This document shows positions 43,387 through 54,697 of a stretch of DNA of 64,000 bases, piece after piece. The DNA comes from Phaeosaccion multiseriatum. Taxonomy: Eukaryota; Ochrophyta, other classes. The stretch spans positions 4,317,695 to 4,381,694 of the forward strand of contig OZ218954.1 in NCBI GenBank assembly GCA_965112735.1, in the 5' to 3' direction. Position 1 is the first letter of the stretch. Each line of letters begins with the position of its first letter. The notes under the pieces are model-generated. The model made no database searches. It worked only from the letters and a program-made list of their open reading frames with translations, and was not told where the DNA came from. Made by a program: the position numbers and the translations under genes.

Positions 43387-46300
43387 TCAAAAGCCGAGAT
43401 GCGAGCGATAGAATTGCGTCTCGTGCGCCAGCCCGCTGCCCCACTTCTCATGTTGCCGCAGGCGGATCGTGCTTTCCCGTTTAGACCTATGCCCTCTTTT
43501 GACATTCACTCCTGGGTTGAGGGCAGTGTGTGGGAGAGCGTTTTCGAATGCCTCTATGGCCTTGGCGTGTCCCCGCTCCAGCAACCACTCTGCCCATTCC
43601 CAGGTCTGGAAAGTGCCTCCGTCCGCCACCGCCCACCGCACGTTATACTCGCGCCGCAGTGGCAGCCCGGTGGCCTTGCGCCAGCGAAATTTCACAATCC
43701 TCGCCAGCTGGGGCACTTTCCCTTCGCTAACCTCGTCCAGCTCTAAGCTACGCTGCTCCTGCATTGCGCTGGTAGCCCACTGAGGAGAGCACCAACGGAT
43801 ATGGTACCTGGCGAACCCTTCCGGGAGTCCGGAAGGCCGCTCGCTCACCCCGTCGACGAACGGCTTCGTCAAGTCTCTGTGGTACGCCCGTTGCAGCTGC
43901 TCCACCCCATTGCCTCGCACCCGTTTCATAGACAGATACACTGCGCTGCGCTGCATGACCTGATAGTGCTCTTCACTCACCCGCCCGTGCTGAGCACAGT
44001 AGGCCCCCAGTGATGGCCAAGGCAAGACTGTATAAGGACCATCCCACGAATGCTGCAGAGCCTTGAGTTGCGCTGACGGGGGCCCTTCGAGTTCTTCCCC
44101 TTCTTGCTGGGCGGCGGCACCAGGACGATACAACATCACCTTGGATCCGGGTCGCAGGGGCGTCGGCCACCGGCGTGAGGCGTTCTTCAGCTGCAATCTC
44201 CCGTGGTAGTCGCAGCGCCTCCCATTGACCACCGCCGCAGCCGCTGCCAGACGTGCCCGCAGCTCATGAACCCATGCCGAGGCAGACGCGAACGACCCGT
44301 CCTCCACTAGCGCCGGAAGCATCGCCTGTAGAGGCACCGGGGGGTGCCGACCGAACAAGGCGTAGAATGGCGCCATCCCCGTGCTCTCCTGCGAGCGGCA
44401 GTTGTACGCATAGGTGAGCCCGGCGACGTAATCTGGCCACTGCTGCATCTGTGTCTCCACGGTCGTCGCCAACATGTCCTTGATCGTGGCCATGAAACGC
44501 TCCACCTGCCCATTGGCCTGCTGATGCATCGGCGTCGTGAACACTTGCGACGCCGATAGAACCCGCATCACGTCGCCCATGAGCGCACTGGTGAACTGCG
44601 AGCCTTGATCGCTCACCAGCACTCGGGGCACACCCAGGGTGGTGACGACATGCCGCACGAAGGCCCGAGCAATACCTTCCGCCGTATAGTCCTGTGCCCT
44701 CAAAGGCACCACCACTGTCCACTTCGTGAACCAATCCTGAAACACCAAGAGATACTCCTCACCGCCCATGCCCATAGGAAAGGGGCCGGCCACATCAGCG
44801 CCCATGACCGCCCAAGGTCCATCCACCTTGGAAATGGACGACAGAGGCACAGGCTTTGGCTGCCGGCGAGGAGTCTTGCGTGTCTGACACGCCAGACAAG
44901 AGCGGGCCCAATACAGCGCGTGTGCATTCATCTTCTCCCACCATACGCGCTCTTGCAGCGCATCCAGCATACGGCCCGGCCCTTGGTGCCCACCTGCGAT
45001 GGCATCGGTGTGGGCGGTATGCAGCAAGGCTGGCCGCATCTCCTTGGGCACACACACTTGTAGCCGAGTGTGCCGCACCCGCCACCGAAAGCCCCCAGGA
45101 GCCCACTTACGCATCAGGAGCCCGTCCTCGTCCACAAAGAACTCACCCCCACCAGCATCCACCACGCCGCCCGTGGGGCCAGCCTGAACCCGACGACGGA
45201 GTGCTTCCAGCTCCGCATCAGCCCGCTGCGCACGCACCCACCACGCGGCCTCGACATGCAGACTGCCACCCAAAGCTCCAGCCGCTCGTCTGTGCGCGGC
45301 GGCAGCAGGCACCGTGCCTGGTAGAGACCACCCGAACTGTCGCTCTGCCTCTCGTCGATGCACATCAAGCTCGAGCTGCAAGGTGGGCTCCTGCTCCACC
45401 GGCTCCTTAGAAACTGAATCCACTGCATCCTCCGCTTCATTAACTGCATCCGCTGCTTCTTCCGTGGCCAGTAGATCGCCGCCTGCCGTACCAGGCTCCG
45501 ACGGCGACTCCGCAGCTGACAGCTCCCCAGGGGGGGCGATGCGGCCCTCCTCCGGAACGAGCTCCTCACCATCGGCGGCACCAGCAACGGCAGCTGGACA
45601 CATCTCCGAGGGCAGACGAGACGCATCCTCCTCAAGCTCGGCCTCCCATGCAGCCCACGCCTGAGCGGCCACGGCACCCGTTTGCTGAGCCTCCGCTGGT
45701 GTGCACATCGAAAAGTAGTCACGCGACACCTGACTGACTTGCTTCCATGGCAGCTCGATCATGGTATCTAGATGACTGGCCAACGCGCCCACCACCTTCC
45801 GCTGGCGCTTATATGTCCGCGTGAACCGCTCCACCATCTGCATCATTGTCTCCCACGAGCACTGCAGTTTGAATTGCAGTTTGGCCAGGTCGAATACCTC
45901 CAACGTCTTGGAGTGGACACCAAAGATGTAGAGCGGTGACACGTGGTCGCGATCGCCCCAATAACCAACCGCGGCCTGCATGAACCTGCCGACTTGCATC
46001 TCCTCCTGCTCCGCAGGGGTGTGAGCAGGGCTCATCGCGCTAAGCTCCACCCCCGGGCCACCATGGACGAACGGCACACACTCCGCCATGCGAGGCCAGA
46101 GACGGAGGAGCGCCGCAGCGTCAGCAAACGCGTACTCCCGTTGAGCGGCGGACAGCGGCCGCTTCGTCCAATCGGTGGCCCGCTCCTCCTTGCTAAGGTG
46201 TTGCTCCAAAAACATGCTGACAAGGTCCTGGAGTCCGATGAACTGGGCATGTTCGGGGCACACGCTCTTAAAGAGGTCACTGGTGTCCACCAAGTTGACG

Positions 46301-49300
46301 ATGTGCTGGACATGCTCCGCAAGCGCCGGCCATCGGCCCAGGGCACGTTGGTCGTGACTCCAGTGGTGAGCCAGCTTCACAATCGAGGGTTCGGCCCACA
46401 GGTCCCGCAACACTTGCCCCAGTGCCATCATACCCCCCGCCTTCTGAAGCGCGTCTAGATCAATCAAGAGCCCATAATCACGCGCCACATCCGGCAGCGG
46501 CCCAACCTGCACGGCCAATTGCAGCAGCGACGCGCGCCGTCGGTGACGCGCCCACTCCGAATCCATAGCGACCACTTTGGCTGTGCGCAACTGAGTCGAT
46601 AGAGCCTGCACGTGCCTCGGCGTAGACACGTACGTGCACCTCGCTGCGGAAATGTGGCTCACAAATGGCGGCATCTGACCCGGCTGCCAGGCCTCTATCA
46701 CAGCCTTCTTCACACCCAGCTGAGGTGCTCGCGTAGGCTGCCATCCACATTGCTGGAGACGCTGTGTCCAAGCACGCCGAGCAGTACCCCTGCGTGACTG
46801 CGTCGCAGACAAGTCCGACTCTGCAGTCTGCCAGGCTTGTAGGGCCTCCTCGCCGCTCTGCTGCTGCTGGTGGCACCGCTGCTGCTGCTGCTGCGCTGTC
46901 CCGTTAGGCACAGGGGTAGGGAGGCGAGTGTCTGCTTCGCCCTGCAGCTGTTGAGCCACGGCAAGAAAGCGAAGCAGTTCTCCCTCCGTGGGCTCCTCCC
47001 AATGAAGGCTGCACTCGTCCCCCACCATCTCAACCATGTGCACCTGCACTCCCATCGAAGCACACCATGTGTGCAAGGGCGACGGCCCCTCGCACTCCAC
47101 CATGGCCAAGTCCACCCCCGCATGCGTGTCCCACTCCTGCACTGGCAGCGCATTGCGCGAAAGGCAGTCAGGCACCACCAGTTGGCGCCCCGGTCGATGC
47201 ACAAACTGCAAGTGGTGCGTAGAGAGTCGCTCGTACCATCTGAACAGCTTGGAATTGGTGTCCTTGTGCCCCGCCAACCACAACAAGGGCTGATGGTCTG
47301 TCACCACGGTGGTGGGGTAGTGGCAGATGTACATGGCCAGTTTACGCACACACCACACCACTGCCAGCAGCTCCAGCTCCGTGCTGCTCAGTCGGGCCTC
47401 AGTCTCTGTGGTAGCCCGACTGATGAATGTCACCACCCGCTCCTCGCCGGTCGCATCTGTCTGGGAGAGCACTCCTGCTAAACCGTCCGTCGAAGCATCG
47501 GTGCTGAGGGTGAAAGTCGTCTCTGGCCCGTACTCCGGAAAGGCCAGCGCAGGAGAAGACAACAAGTCGGCGACGAGTCCATCCCAAGCTGCATCGTGCG
47601 AGGCATTCCAGGCGGTGCTCACGTCGACGCCCTTACGCAGTAGCCCATTGAGGGGCCGCACTTTGCGCGCAAACTCCGGAATGAAGCGGCGAAAATAGCT
47701 GAGCATGCCAATGAAACGCCGCACCTGCTTAACTCGATTGACGCCACCATCCTTCGCAAGTAACCTCAACGGCTTGACCAGCTCTTGCACCGCCGCATGC
47801 TTAGCCGGGTCTGTGCGCACCCCGTTCTGATCCAGCAAATGCCCGCAGAACCGCACCTCCGGTGCACCCAACACTGCCTTACTCGGCTCCAGCTTGAGCT
47901 TGTGCTCCACCAACCGCGCAAGCACCGCATCCAAATGCTCCAGATGCTGCTCCACCGTAGCCGAAAACACTGCAATATCGTCCACAAAGCATGCCACATG
48001 CTCCTGAAGCCCTTTGAGCACCGTATTCATAAGCCGCACAAAGACTGCAGGCGCATTCTTCGCGCCCTGCGGCATCACTCGCCAAGCGTAAGTACCACTG
48101 TGGCACACAAAGGTGGATATATCCTCTTCCGCTGCTGATGCCATCGGCACATTGAAGTAGCCCGACATGATGTCCATCACCGAGAACACCTTGGATCCAT
48201 GCATCTCTGCCAGCAGATCATCAATTACCGGCATCGCAGGGGCCTCCGTGCGACACGCATCATTCAGCTGAGACAAGTCACACGTCATACGTACCACAGG
48301 CGTCCCATCCTCATGACACTTGGTTTTGCCAGCTGCGTCCGTCTTCAAGACCGCCATCAGCGGAGTGGCCCAGCTGGAAGTGCTGGGGCGAATGATGGCA
48401 GCCGCGAGAAGCTTGTCAATCTCAATCTCAATCCCCCGCCGCAAATGTGGAGGATACCGTCGAGCGGAGCTCCGAATGGGCTGCTGATTCGCATCCTTCA
48501 GTCCCCACTCAAAGAAGAGAGTATCCGTCCGACCGTAGTCACCAGGCCTCTGACAGAATGCTTGCGACCGAGCGCGAAGGATCGCTACCAGTCCCCAGCG
48601 TTGCACCTCCGTCCAGGCACCGTCGCCAATCGTGATAGCGTGCAGGGGCGACGGTAGCTCCCTGAGCCAGAACTGAGCCCTCTCCGTAGTGAGCTGGGCT
48701 CGGCGCCGCTGCTCCACCACAAGCTCTCCTGCATCCCACGACTCCACTCCCCCACCAAGACAGCGACTCTCCTGCAGCACGGCTTGTAATTGGAGCAGGA
48801 GCAGCAGCGCATTGGTCAGATCCTGCTCCACCTTCGCCTGCTGCTGTAATGGGCGACTAGACCACAAGGACAAGAGCTGTTGGGCCCATGCGGCCACAGC
48901 TACGTCCCCAACACCGCTCAGACCCGTGCCAGCGGCTTGGTGTACATGGGAGCGCAGGAGCAGTAGTGCTGTCACAGCCCCCACCTCCGCCGCAACCAAG
49001 CACTCGCGCAGACGTCCATACACTCGCTCCGACAGGTGAGGATACCACTCCTTGAGCAACTGCACTCCTGCCATCAGAGTCCCACCGGACGTGTCACTCT
49101 GGCTACCGAGTCGCAAGGCACCATCCGCATCCAGTACCCACCCATCACCGCGTAGGTCAGTCAATGGTGTGCCCACAGCCGCCGACGCTGAACCTACCAC
49201 AGACCGCAATGGCGCTGCTTCCGACGCCACTGACGACGCCGCCCCTGTCACAGGCCTGCTGGTGGAAGCAGCAGACACCGCCACGTGTTGGACCTGCAGC

Positions 49301-52300
49301 GGTTCTGCTACCTGCTGCACCGCCTTGGACCTCTGAACCTGCTGAGCTGCAGCCCGATCCGCGCGCTTAAAGAGCTCCTCCCGCTGCGCCTTGTGCTGCC
49401 GCTGCAATACCCACTGACGGTGCTGCCGTGCCTGCTGCCGGGCCACTTGCAACCGCTGAGCCTGCTGCGTTGCCAACCATGCTGCTGTATCCTCCTTCGC
49501 AACAACTCGTGGTATGTCAGCGCGTCTGGCTGGCACGTGCTCGAGCTGCCAGCTGGCCGAATCCGCCAAGGGTACGCGTCGCTCCCGCTGCACATGGCGT
49601 CGCCCCAAGTCACTGCCCCAAGCGAGACGAAGCCCTCGGCGATACCAGACGCAGGTGTCGTCAGCGCACCGCTCCCGCTGCAACGGCAAAACTTGTAGTC
49701 GCACCTGCTCATGGTGCTCCAACACTGCTTGCCGATGAACCCGATCCCACAGTACCGGAGACTCCACAAGGCTGGATGCCGTTCTCCGTTGCTGCCGCTG
49801 CAACCGCCCAGCGCCCACTCGACTCTGACGACACTGACTCCCCTTCTTGCCGCGCCGCCGTAAATGCTGAAACCGGGCCTTGACCGCCGGCGCCGGCGGC
49901 GGCACAAACGTCGCTGACACCCCTGCCGCCGGAGGCGACAGTGCCTGCACCTGCACCGCTCGCAATGGAAGCACCGTGGCCCCCAACTCAGCCTCCTCGG
50001 GTACTGCCGCACAGCGCACCACAGGCCCCTGCGGTGGGTGCCAGACCGGCTCCCCTCCGCCAGACGCACCCTCGTCCACTGTCGGAGCTGCTGACACCGT
50101 CTGTGCGACACCCGCGGGAGACGACTTCGATACCGCCGGCTCCGCAGCGGAAGCACCCTCGTCCACTGCCATAGCCGCCGCCATGGTATCGGAGGGACCC
50201 TCGTCCGCAAGAATGACAGCGGCCACCTCCGCGCTCGCCTCCGCGTCGAGCAAACACGAAGCCGTGCCCATGGTCTGCCCAGGCACGACTACGATCACGT
50301 CGTTATGATGGTTCTGCACGGTGATGCGGTAACGCTGCCCGCCAGCATACACACCATCCTTGTGCGCCACTAGCACCTGCTCATGCGACAACCACCACAG
50401 CACATCTGCCTCCGCCTCCAACTGCCCGTGAGCGCCCAACTCAACCATAGCCTGAAGGCCCTCAGCGACGCCAGTTAGCTCGAGCAGCAGTGAGCCGGTC
50501 TGCCCAGGGCCCAACTTCAGGGCTTCCACAGCACTGACCCGGCCCACCGCAGCTGTGTCATCCACCACTGCCAGCACTTGAACTGCCAAAACATCAGAGG
50601 TCGAAGCCGCGGTGTCCGCCTCCAGAGAAGTGGGGAGCACGTAGATTTGCTTAGCACGATGATCAACAACAGCCCCCACTTGCTTGAAGAAATCCTGCCC
50701 CAAGAAGATGGGCCGCGCCAAGTGGTCCACCACATGAAAGGGCAACACAGGCTGACAAGTCGGAGTGAGTCCCACCTGAAGCCAAATGAGCCCTCGGGAC
50801 ATTGTCTTGGCCCGGTTGTCGGCGTACGACACCTGCACCCCCTTCTGCGTAGCGAGCTCTTCCCGCTCCACCGTACCATCCGCCACCAATTGATTGAAGC
50901 ATGTTGTCGAGATACAGCCAGCCCCCGTGCACCCACTGTCCATCAAGGCCGTCAGGACGCTCTTCTCCACATCGGCCGCTGCACTGACATCACGTGGTGC
51001 AGCAGCCCCCCAGCACCGTCGAGCGTCGCTGACCTTCACCGGTGAGCGCACCGTGACTTCCACCGTATGCCCACGCCCTGCAGGAACCGCCGTTCGCCCA
51101 GTGGCGGCGACAGCGTTGGCAATATCCGAGCGCCTCACTGCTGTCTGCAACGCTGCGACCCCACCAGGAACGTCATCGAGCCGCACCCTATGGAGAGCCC
51201 GCGCTGCGCGTTGCACGCAGCCCGCACACAGCTCACATTCTCCATCGAACGCTGCGGCACAGGTGCACACCCCCGGGCTAGGGGGGTTCTCGAGGAGCGC
51301 GACCCCAGCACCAGGCTCCAAGGCGACTGCATGACAAGCACGCACAAATGGATCGATGGCAAGCCCCTGGAGCCCCCCTGCCGCCGCCAACGCAGCCGTG
51401 AAAGCGGCCTCCTGCTGCTGTCGCTCGGCCGCTGAAGCTGCACGCGCACGCCGCCGGCGCTGGCTCCTCCGCACACGCCGCCGTATCACGCGATCCTCTG
51501 CAGCCTGTAGCTGGCGCTGCTGCTCCTCTTCCTGGCACAGCACCGCCACTGCTTGCTTGGCACGCCTGCGCAGCCACTTCGCGGCCCCCCTCTGCGCAGC
51601 CCTGCTCCGCCCGTCCACAGGAGGCACCGCCGGAGGCACCGCTGGAGCAGTCAACGGCGGGGTCCAGAGGCTCTCCGCCCGCTGCTGAAGCTGAACCTGC
51701 CACGCCCACTGTTCATGTTCCTCCGCGGGAGTGAATCGCGGAAGCGGAACAGCCCCGAGAGGCAAGGCCCGAACGAGGCCCATGGCCTTGGCCTGCCGAT
51801 GCGTCACCAGGGGACACAGCTGCTGAGGCTGAAGCCCATCGCTTGGCGGTGGGACAGGCTCTGCAGCCTGGACGACTGCCTCGACAGCATGACCATGCTG
51901 CTGCGCCATGTGCTGCGCCTGCGGCTGCTCTATGCGTTGCTCCTGCTGCTGCTGCTGCGGCTCCGCCTCCTCCGACTGCGGCTGCGACTGCGCCAAAAGC
52001 TCCGGCTGCGGCTCCATGCGCTGCTCCAGCTGCTGCTGCTGCTGTTCCTCCTGCGCACCTGGCAACTGCATCTGCGCCAGTTCTGCACGACGCCTCTGCT
52101 CCTGCGCGGCACGCCCACGGATCCGCGCCAAGTGGCCGGCATCCAGCCAGGCCGACGCGTGCACTGAACGAGACGACTCGTGCGGCCGCTGCTGCTCCTC
52201 CTCCGGCGGCGGCGACTGCTGCGCGAGCTCACAGCACTGCGGTCCTGGTGCCTCCACACTCGGCGGCTGCTGCTGCTCCGCCGCCTCCGCGGTCTGCTGT

Positions 52301-52624
52301 GACTGCTGCTGCTGCTGCTGCTGCTGCTGTGGCTGCTGCTGCTGTACTGGTGCTTCGGTTCCGTCAACGCCACTCGACAACTCGACCACAGAACCGTGCC
52401 GCTGAGCTCCAACCACGTGCACTGAGCGTGGCACCTCCGCCCCCCCACTCTGCGCCATGTGCGGCTGCTGCTGCTGCTGCTGCTGCTGCGGCTGTGGCTG
52501 CTGCTGCTGTACTGGTGCTTCGGATCCGTCAACGCCGCTCGACAACTCGACCACAGAACCGTGCCGCTGAGCTTCAACCACGTGCACTGAGCGTGGCACC
52601 TCCGCCTCCCCACTCTGCGCCATG

Positions 52625-52671
<47 letters not shown>

Positions 52672-52789
52672 TACGGGTGCTTCGGTTCCGTCAACGCCGC
52701 TCGACAACTCGACCACAGAACCGTGCCGCTGACCTTCAACCACGTGCACTGAGCGTGGCACCTCCGCCTCCCCACGCTGCGCCATGTGC

Positions 52790-52839
<50 letters not shown>

Positions 52840-52954
52840 TACTGGTGCTTCGGTTCCGTCAACGCCGCTCGACAACTCGACCACAGAACCGTGCCGCTGA
52901 GCTTCAACCACGTGCACTGAGCGTGGCACCTCCGCCTCCCCCCTCTGCGCCATG

Positions 52955-52997
<43 letters not shown>

Positions 52998-53170
52998 AGT
53001 GCTGCTGCTGCTGCGGCTGTTGCTGCTGCTGCTGTACAGGTGCTTCGGATCCGTCAACGCCGCTCGACAACTCGACCACAGAACCGTGCCGCGGAGCGTC
53101 AACCACGTGCACTGAGCGTGGCACCTCCGCCTCCCCACTCTGCGCCATGTGCTGCTGCTGCTGCAGCTGC

Positions 53171-53228
<58 letters not shown>

Positions 53229-53253
53229 GTGCTTCTGTTCCGTCAACGCCGCT
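43387..53253 (-). CDS. Retrotransposon Pol polyprotein with exonuclease domain
   Basis: An uninterrupted frame runs from the nested insertion to a stop at 43387. Positions are counted from the methionine at 53148, which is probably internal, not the true start. About 1-300: tandem Gln-rich modules. Aspartic protease: D-S-G at 737-739, later F-L-G-Q-D-F-F. RT: about 1550-1770, F-V-D-D active site at 1721-1724. RNase H: T-D-A-S with D1884. DEDDy 3'-5' exonuclease: D2196 and E2198 (A-M-D-S-E-W), D2266 (H-W-S-H-D), Y2339 and D2343 (Y-A-F-A-D). Integrase: H2713, H2721, C2751, C2754, then D2785, D2847, E2883 with the D,35,E spacing. Chromodomain-like tail: about 3150-3205 (E-Y-N-V-R-W, T-W-E-W-A-E-W). 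The N-terminal end is disrupted by the 969-bp insertion. It is probably made as a Gag-Pol readthrough fusion. Confidence 0.93.
52340..53253 (-). repeat. Tandem Gln-rich module array in Pol N-terminus
   Basis: Five modules of M-A-Q-x-G-E-A-E-V-P-R-S-V-H-V-V, then H-G-S-V-V-E-L-S-S-G-V-D-G, then T/S-E-A-P-V, each followed by a CAG-coded glutamine run of variable length. A sixth module is split by the nested insertion and continues at 54223-54370. DNA units are about 160-190 bp. The near-identity of the modules suggests recent unequal exchange or slippage. Confidence 0.88.
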
Positions 53254-54222
53254 TGTTAGAAGTCGTACTTTTGCTAGACTGATACCTGCCCTCTGAATTC
53301 AGACCGGGAGGTATCAGTCTAGCAAAAGTACGACTGCTAACAAGACCGTTGCTAGAGGACGAACCCCCCCCCCCCACCGCACATAGTGGGGAGAAGTAGC
53401 TCGCAGTCTGAGAATCAGCATCATGGGCCAGCAAGCTGGTAACAGTTTTCGCCGAAAAATACGCTTTTTCACAAGCGACAGCTAGGGTTCGAACTCACAA
53501 CTAGCCTTGTTAGAAGTCGTACTTTTGCTAGACTGATACCTGCCCTCTGAATTCAGACCGGGAGGTATCAGTCTAGCAAAAGTACGACTTCTAACAAGAC
53601 CGTTGCTAGAGGACGAACCCCCCCCCCCACCGCACATAGTGGGGAGAAGTAGCTCGCAGTCTGAGAATCAGCATCATGGGCCAGCAAGCTGGTAACAGTT
53701 TTCGCCGAAAAATACGCTTTTTCACAAGCGACAGCTAGGGTTCGAACTCACAACTAGCCTTGTTAGAAGTCGTACTTTTGCTAGACTGATACCTGCCCTC
53801 TGAATTCAGACCGGGAGGTATCAGTCTAGCAAAAGTACGACTTCTAACAAGACCGTTGCTAGAGGACGAACCCCCCCCCCCCACCGCACATAGTGGGGAG
53901 AAGTAGCTCGCAGTCTGAGAATCATTCAGAGGGCAGGTATCAGTCTAGCAAAAGTACGACTTCTAACAAGGCTAGTTGTGAGTTCGAACCCTAGCTGTCG
54001 CTTGTGAAAAAGCGTATTTTTCGGCGAAAACTGTTACCAGCTTGCTGGCCCATGATGCTGATTCTCAGACTGCGAGCTACTTCTCCCCACTATGTGCGGT
54101 GGGGGGGGGGGGTTCGTCCTCTAGCAACGGTCTTGTTAGAAGTCGTACTTTTGCTAGACTGATACCTCCCGGTCTGAATTCAGAGGGCAGGTATCAGTCT
54201 AGCAAAAGTACGACTTCTAACA
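53254..54222. mobile_element. Nested palindromic (foldback) element, 969 bp
   Basis: The insertion is bounded by TGTTAGAAGTCGTACTTTTG on the left and its reverse complement on the right, and flanked by CGCT at 53250-53253 and 54223-54226. It is built from a unit of about 254 bp: an 89-bp hairpin followed by a linker with AGCGTATTTTT and AGTTCGAACCC. Two complete direct copies start at 53254 and 53508. A third, starting at 53761, runs into an inverted copy at about 53925 that extends to the right end, so the whole piece is a large imperfect palindrome. There is no coding capacity. The termini share ten bases, TGTTAGAAGT, with the host element's LTR. It interrupts the sixth Gln-rich module of Pol. 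AGTTCGAACCC resembles a Pol III B box, but no A box or tRNA fold was found. Confidence 0.85.
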
Positions 54223-54323
54223 CGCTCGACAACTCGACCACAGAACCGTGCCGCTGAGCTTCAACCACGTGCACTGAGCGTGGCACCTCCGCCTCCCCAC
54301 TCTGCGCCAGGTGCTGCTGCTGC

Positions 54324-54368
<45 letters not shown>

Positions 54369-54694
54369 TGCTGCGGCACCTCCGCCTCCATACTCTGCTG
54401 CTGCTGCGACGCGGCACGCTGCTGCAGCCGCCGGCGCCGTGCAAGTCTTTTGCCACGCCAAGGGTCGCTGATGACAGGTGACTCCTGCTCTACACGACTA
54501 GCCTGACCGCTCCTACGCTGGGCTGAGGCATGGGACAAAGATGAGTCTGACAAACAAGATAAGTGCGAAGTACATTCATTATCTTCTACACTGCTCTTGT
54601 CTGTCCTCCCCCCCTCTGCTCCCACGCCGACGCTATCCTCCCGAGCTGCGGTCGTGGTCCCCAGGGCTGCTGGCCAAGCAGCCCCGGGGCACCG
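54223..54694 (-). CDS. Gag-Pol readthrough segment, cut by the nested insertion
   Basis: This open stretch follows the gag TGA in the same frame and encodes an Arg/Ser/Gln-rich region and the start of the sixth Gln module (A-E-V-P-R-S-V-H-V-V). It has no ATG near its start, which fits entry by readthrough, not initiation. It runs into the nested insertion and stops at 54194. Lengths: 472 bases here plus 9,867 bases on the other side, minus the 4-base duplication, give 3,445 codons exactly, so the frame was continuous before the insertion. Confidence 0.75.
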
Positions 54695-54697
54695 TCA
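54659..54697 (-). promoter_or_regulatory. Candidate stop-codon readthrough signal (TGA-CGG plus stem-loop)
   Basis: Gag ends in TGA followed by CGG. Five bases after the TGA, a 13-bp stem forms between CCCCGGGGCTGCT and AGCAGCCCTGGGG (one G-U pair) around a TGGCC loop. The UGA-CGG context followed by a stable RNA structure is a known class of viral readthrough signal. Pol is in the same frame as Gag, so this is the expected place for translational control. Confidence 0.7.

Noticed and set aside
51843-53282. 479-residue plus-strand frame rich in Ala and Pro
   Set aside because: It is antisense to the Gln-rich and linker parts of Pol, which have the consistent protein homology on the minus strand.
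53960-53995. tRNA gene suggested by AGTTCGAACCC
   Set aside because: Only a T-loop/B-box-like match is present; no acceptor stem, D arm or anticodon arm could be fitted. At most a SINE-type B box.
53254-54222. CRISPR-like array (repeated hairpins with spacers)
   Set aside because: The spacers are themselves repeats, the host is a eukaryote, and the ends and target duplication show a foldback mobile element.
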